This document shows positions 37,586 through 38,221 of a DNA stretch of 38,221 bases, piece after piece. Position 1 is the first letter of the stretch, and the number at the start of each line of letters is the position of its first letter. Both the position numbers and the translations under genes were made by a program. This stretch comes from Marichromatium bheemlicum (GTDB taxonomy: Bacteria > Pseudomonadota > Gammaproteobacteria > Chromatiales > Chromatiaceae). The stretch is taken from positions 1 to 38,221 of the forward strand of contig NZ_JAAXKX010000027.1 in the NCBI RefSeq assembly GCF_012276755.1, read 5' to 3'. The notes below the pieces were generated by a model. The model was given only the letters and a program-made list of their open reading frames with translations, ran no database searches and had not been told where the DNA came from.

Positions 37586-38221
37586 GTGCGGCGCTGGTGG
37601 GGCATCGCGGCGGGGCTCGCGCTGCTGCTCGGTGGCCTGAGCTGGCTGCTCGGCGGTACGGCGCCAGGGCTCGAGGTCCCGGTTGCGGTCGAGGTGCTCG
37701 ATCGCGACGAGCGACTGCTGCGTGCCTTCCCCGTCGAGGACGGGCGCTGGCGGTTGGCGACCTCCGCCGCCGCACTCGATCCGGACTATCTCGCCCTGTT
37801 GTTGACGATCGAGGACCGGCGCTTCGACCGTCACCCCGGCGTCGATCCGCGCGCCCTGGTGCGCGCGGCCTGGCAGTGGGCCACACGCGGTCGGATCGTC
37901 TCCGGTGGCTCGACCCTGACCATGCAGCTGGCGCGGCTGCGCGCCGGCCACCCGACCCGCACCCCGGCGGCCAAGCTCGCGCAGATCCGCGCCGCGCTGG
38001 CGCTCGAACGCGTCTATCCGAAGTCGCGCATCCTCGACGCCTATCTGACCCTGGCGCCCTTCGGCGGCAACCTCGAGGGCGTGCGTGCCGGCGCCCTGGC
38101 CTGGTTCGGCAAGGAACCGCGTCGGCTCGATCTCGCCGAGGCCGCGCTGCTGGTGGCGCTGCCCCAGGCGCCGGAGGCGCGGCGTCCGGACCGCTGCTCG
38201 ATGAGCGCCTGGGGCTCAGGA
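37586..38221 (+). CDS. pbpC: Penicillin-binding protein 1C, 5' part (truncated by window end)
   Basis: PBP1C is a class A glycosyltransferase partner of bacterial A2M, thought to help repair peptidoglycan breached by attackers. Only the first 212 codons are present, open to the end of the window. A GTG start (VRRWWGIAAGLALLLGGLSW) 8 bases after the A2M stop opens with a membrane anchor. The GT51 domain shows catalytic E76 in TIEDRRFDRHPGVDP, then GGSTLTMQLAR (107-117), a KLAQIRAALALER segment, and APFGGNLEGVRAGALAWFGK. The expected PxARRPDR block is at the end, but the last ~9 codons do not read like the family (see findings). No ATG alternative fits better. Confidence 0.9.
   Translation, partial: MRRWWGIAAGLALLLGGLSWLLGGTAPGLEVPVAVEVLDRDERLLRAFPVEDGRWRLATSAAALDPDYLALLLTIEDRRFDRHPGVDPRALVRAAWQWATRGRIVSGGSTLTMQLARLRAGHPTRTPAAKLAQIRAALALERVYPKSRILDAYLTLAPFGGNLEGVRAGALAWFGKEPRRLDLAEAALLVALPQAPEARRPDRCSMSAWGSG

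Overview
This 38.2 kb, very GC-rich window looks like a chromosomal contig from a gammaproteobacterium. The gene order (maf-rng-yhdP-nit-tldD-pmbA; ispB with rplU-rpmA-obgE-proB) and protein sequences suggest a purple-sulfur-bacterium-like (Chromatiaceae-like) host. That placement is inference from memory, not a database result. No phage, transposase, CRISPR array or classic genomic island is visible. The contig ends look damaged: a C31/G9/C6 run at the left edge, and a probable small deletion or frame slip in the last ~40 bases of the truncated pbpC at the right edge.

Layout. (1) 419-2680 (-): maeB, malic enzyme fused to a phosphotransacetylase-like domain, divergent from (2) 3120-13840 (+): a housekeeping run of rlmH, maf, rng, yhdP, a nitrilase-family amidase, tldD and pmbA. 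(3) 14129-17456 (+): a translationally coupled trio of FAD-dependent oxidase, DUF1365 protein and CFA-synthase-like methyltransferase, probably a membrane fatty-acid modification module; then serB (+). (4) 18897-23586 (-): aceA, an RraA-fold protein, aceK and a periplasmic double-thioredoxin protein, i.e. a glyoxylate-shunt cluster without aceB. (5) pdxH (+), then a ~450 bp island of 7-bp repeats, then an MFS transporter (+). (6) ispB with tRNA-Pro(CGG) just downstream (-), divergent from rplU-rpmA, obgE-proB, tRNA-Cys(GCA) and tRNA-Leu(UAA) (+). (7) An unrecognised six-helix membrane protein (-), then a 1791-aa alpha-2-macroglobulin with an N-terminal PAN/Apple domain and the start of pbpC (+).

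How genes work together. maeB and aceA/aceK sit around the malate/isocitrate branch point of acetate and C4 metabolism. tldD/pmbA form a heterodimeric protease. rlmH, rng, rplU, rpmA, obgE and the tRNAs serve ribosome and RNA metabolism. The A2M/pbpC pair is the known periplasmic protease trap with its peptidoglycan-repair partner.

The most interesting non-coding structures are the heptamer-repeat island at 24521-24969, the many GC-rich hairpins without a T-tract at gene ends (including a 22-bp perfect stem that swallows the rng stop codon), and a 30-bp perfect palindrome downstream of maeB. The most interesting protein-level observations are the altered active site of the CFA-like enzyme (positions equivalent to E. 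coli C139 and H266 changed, E239 and Y317 kept) and the complete D-x20-R-D aldolase motif in the RraA-like protein between aceA and aceK.
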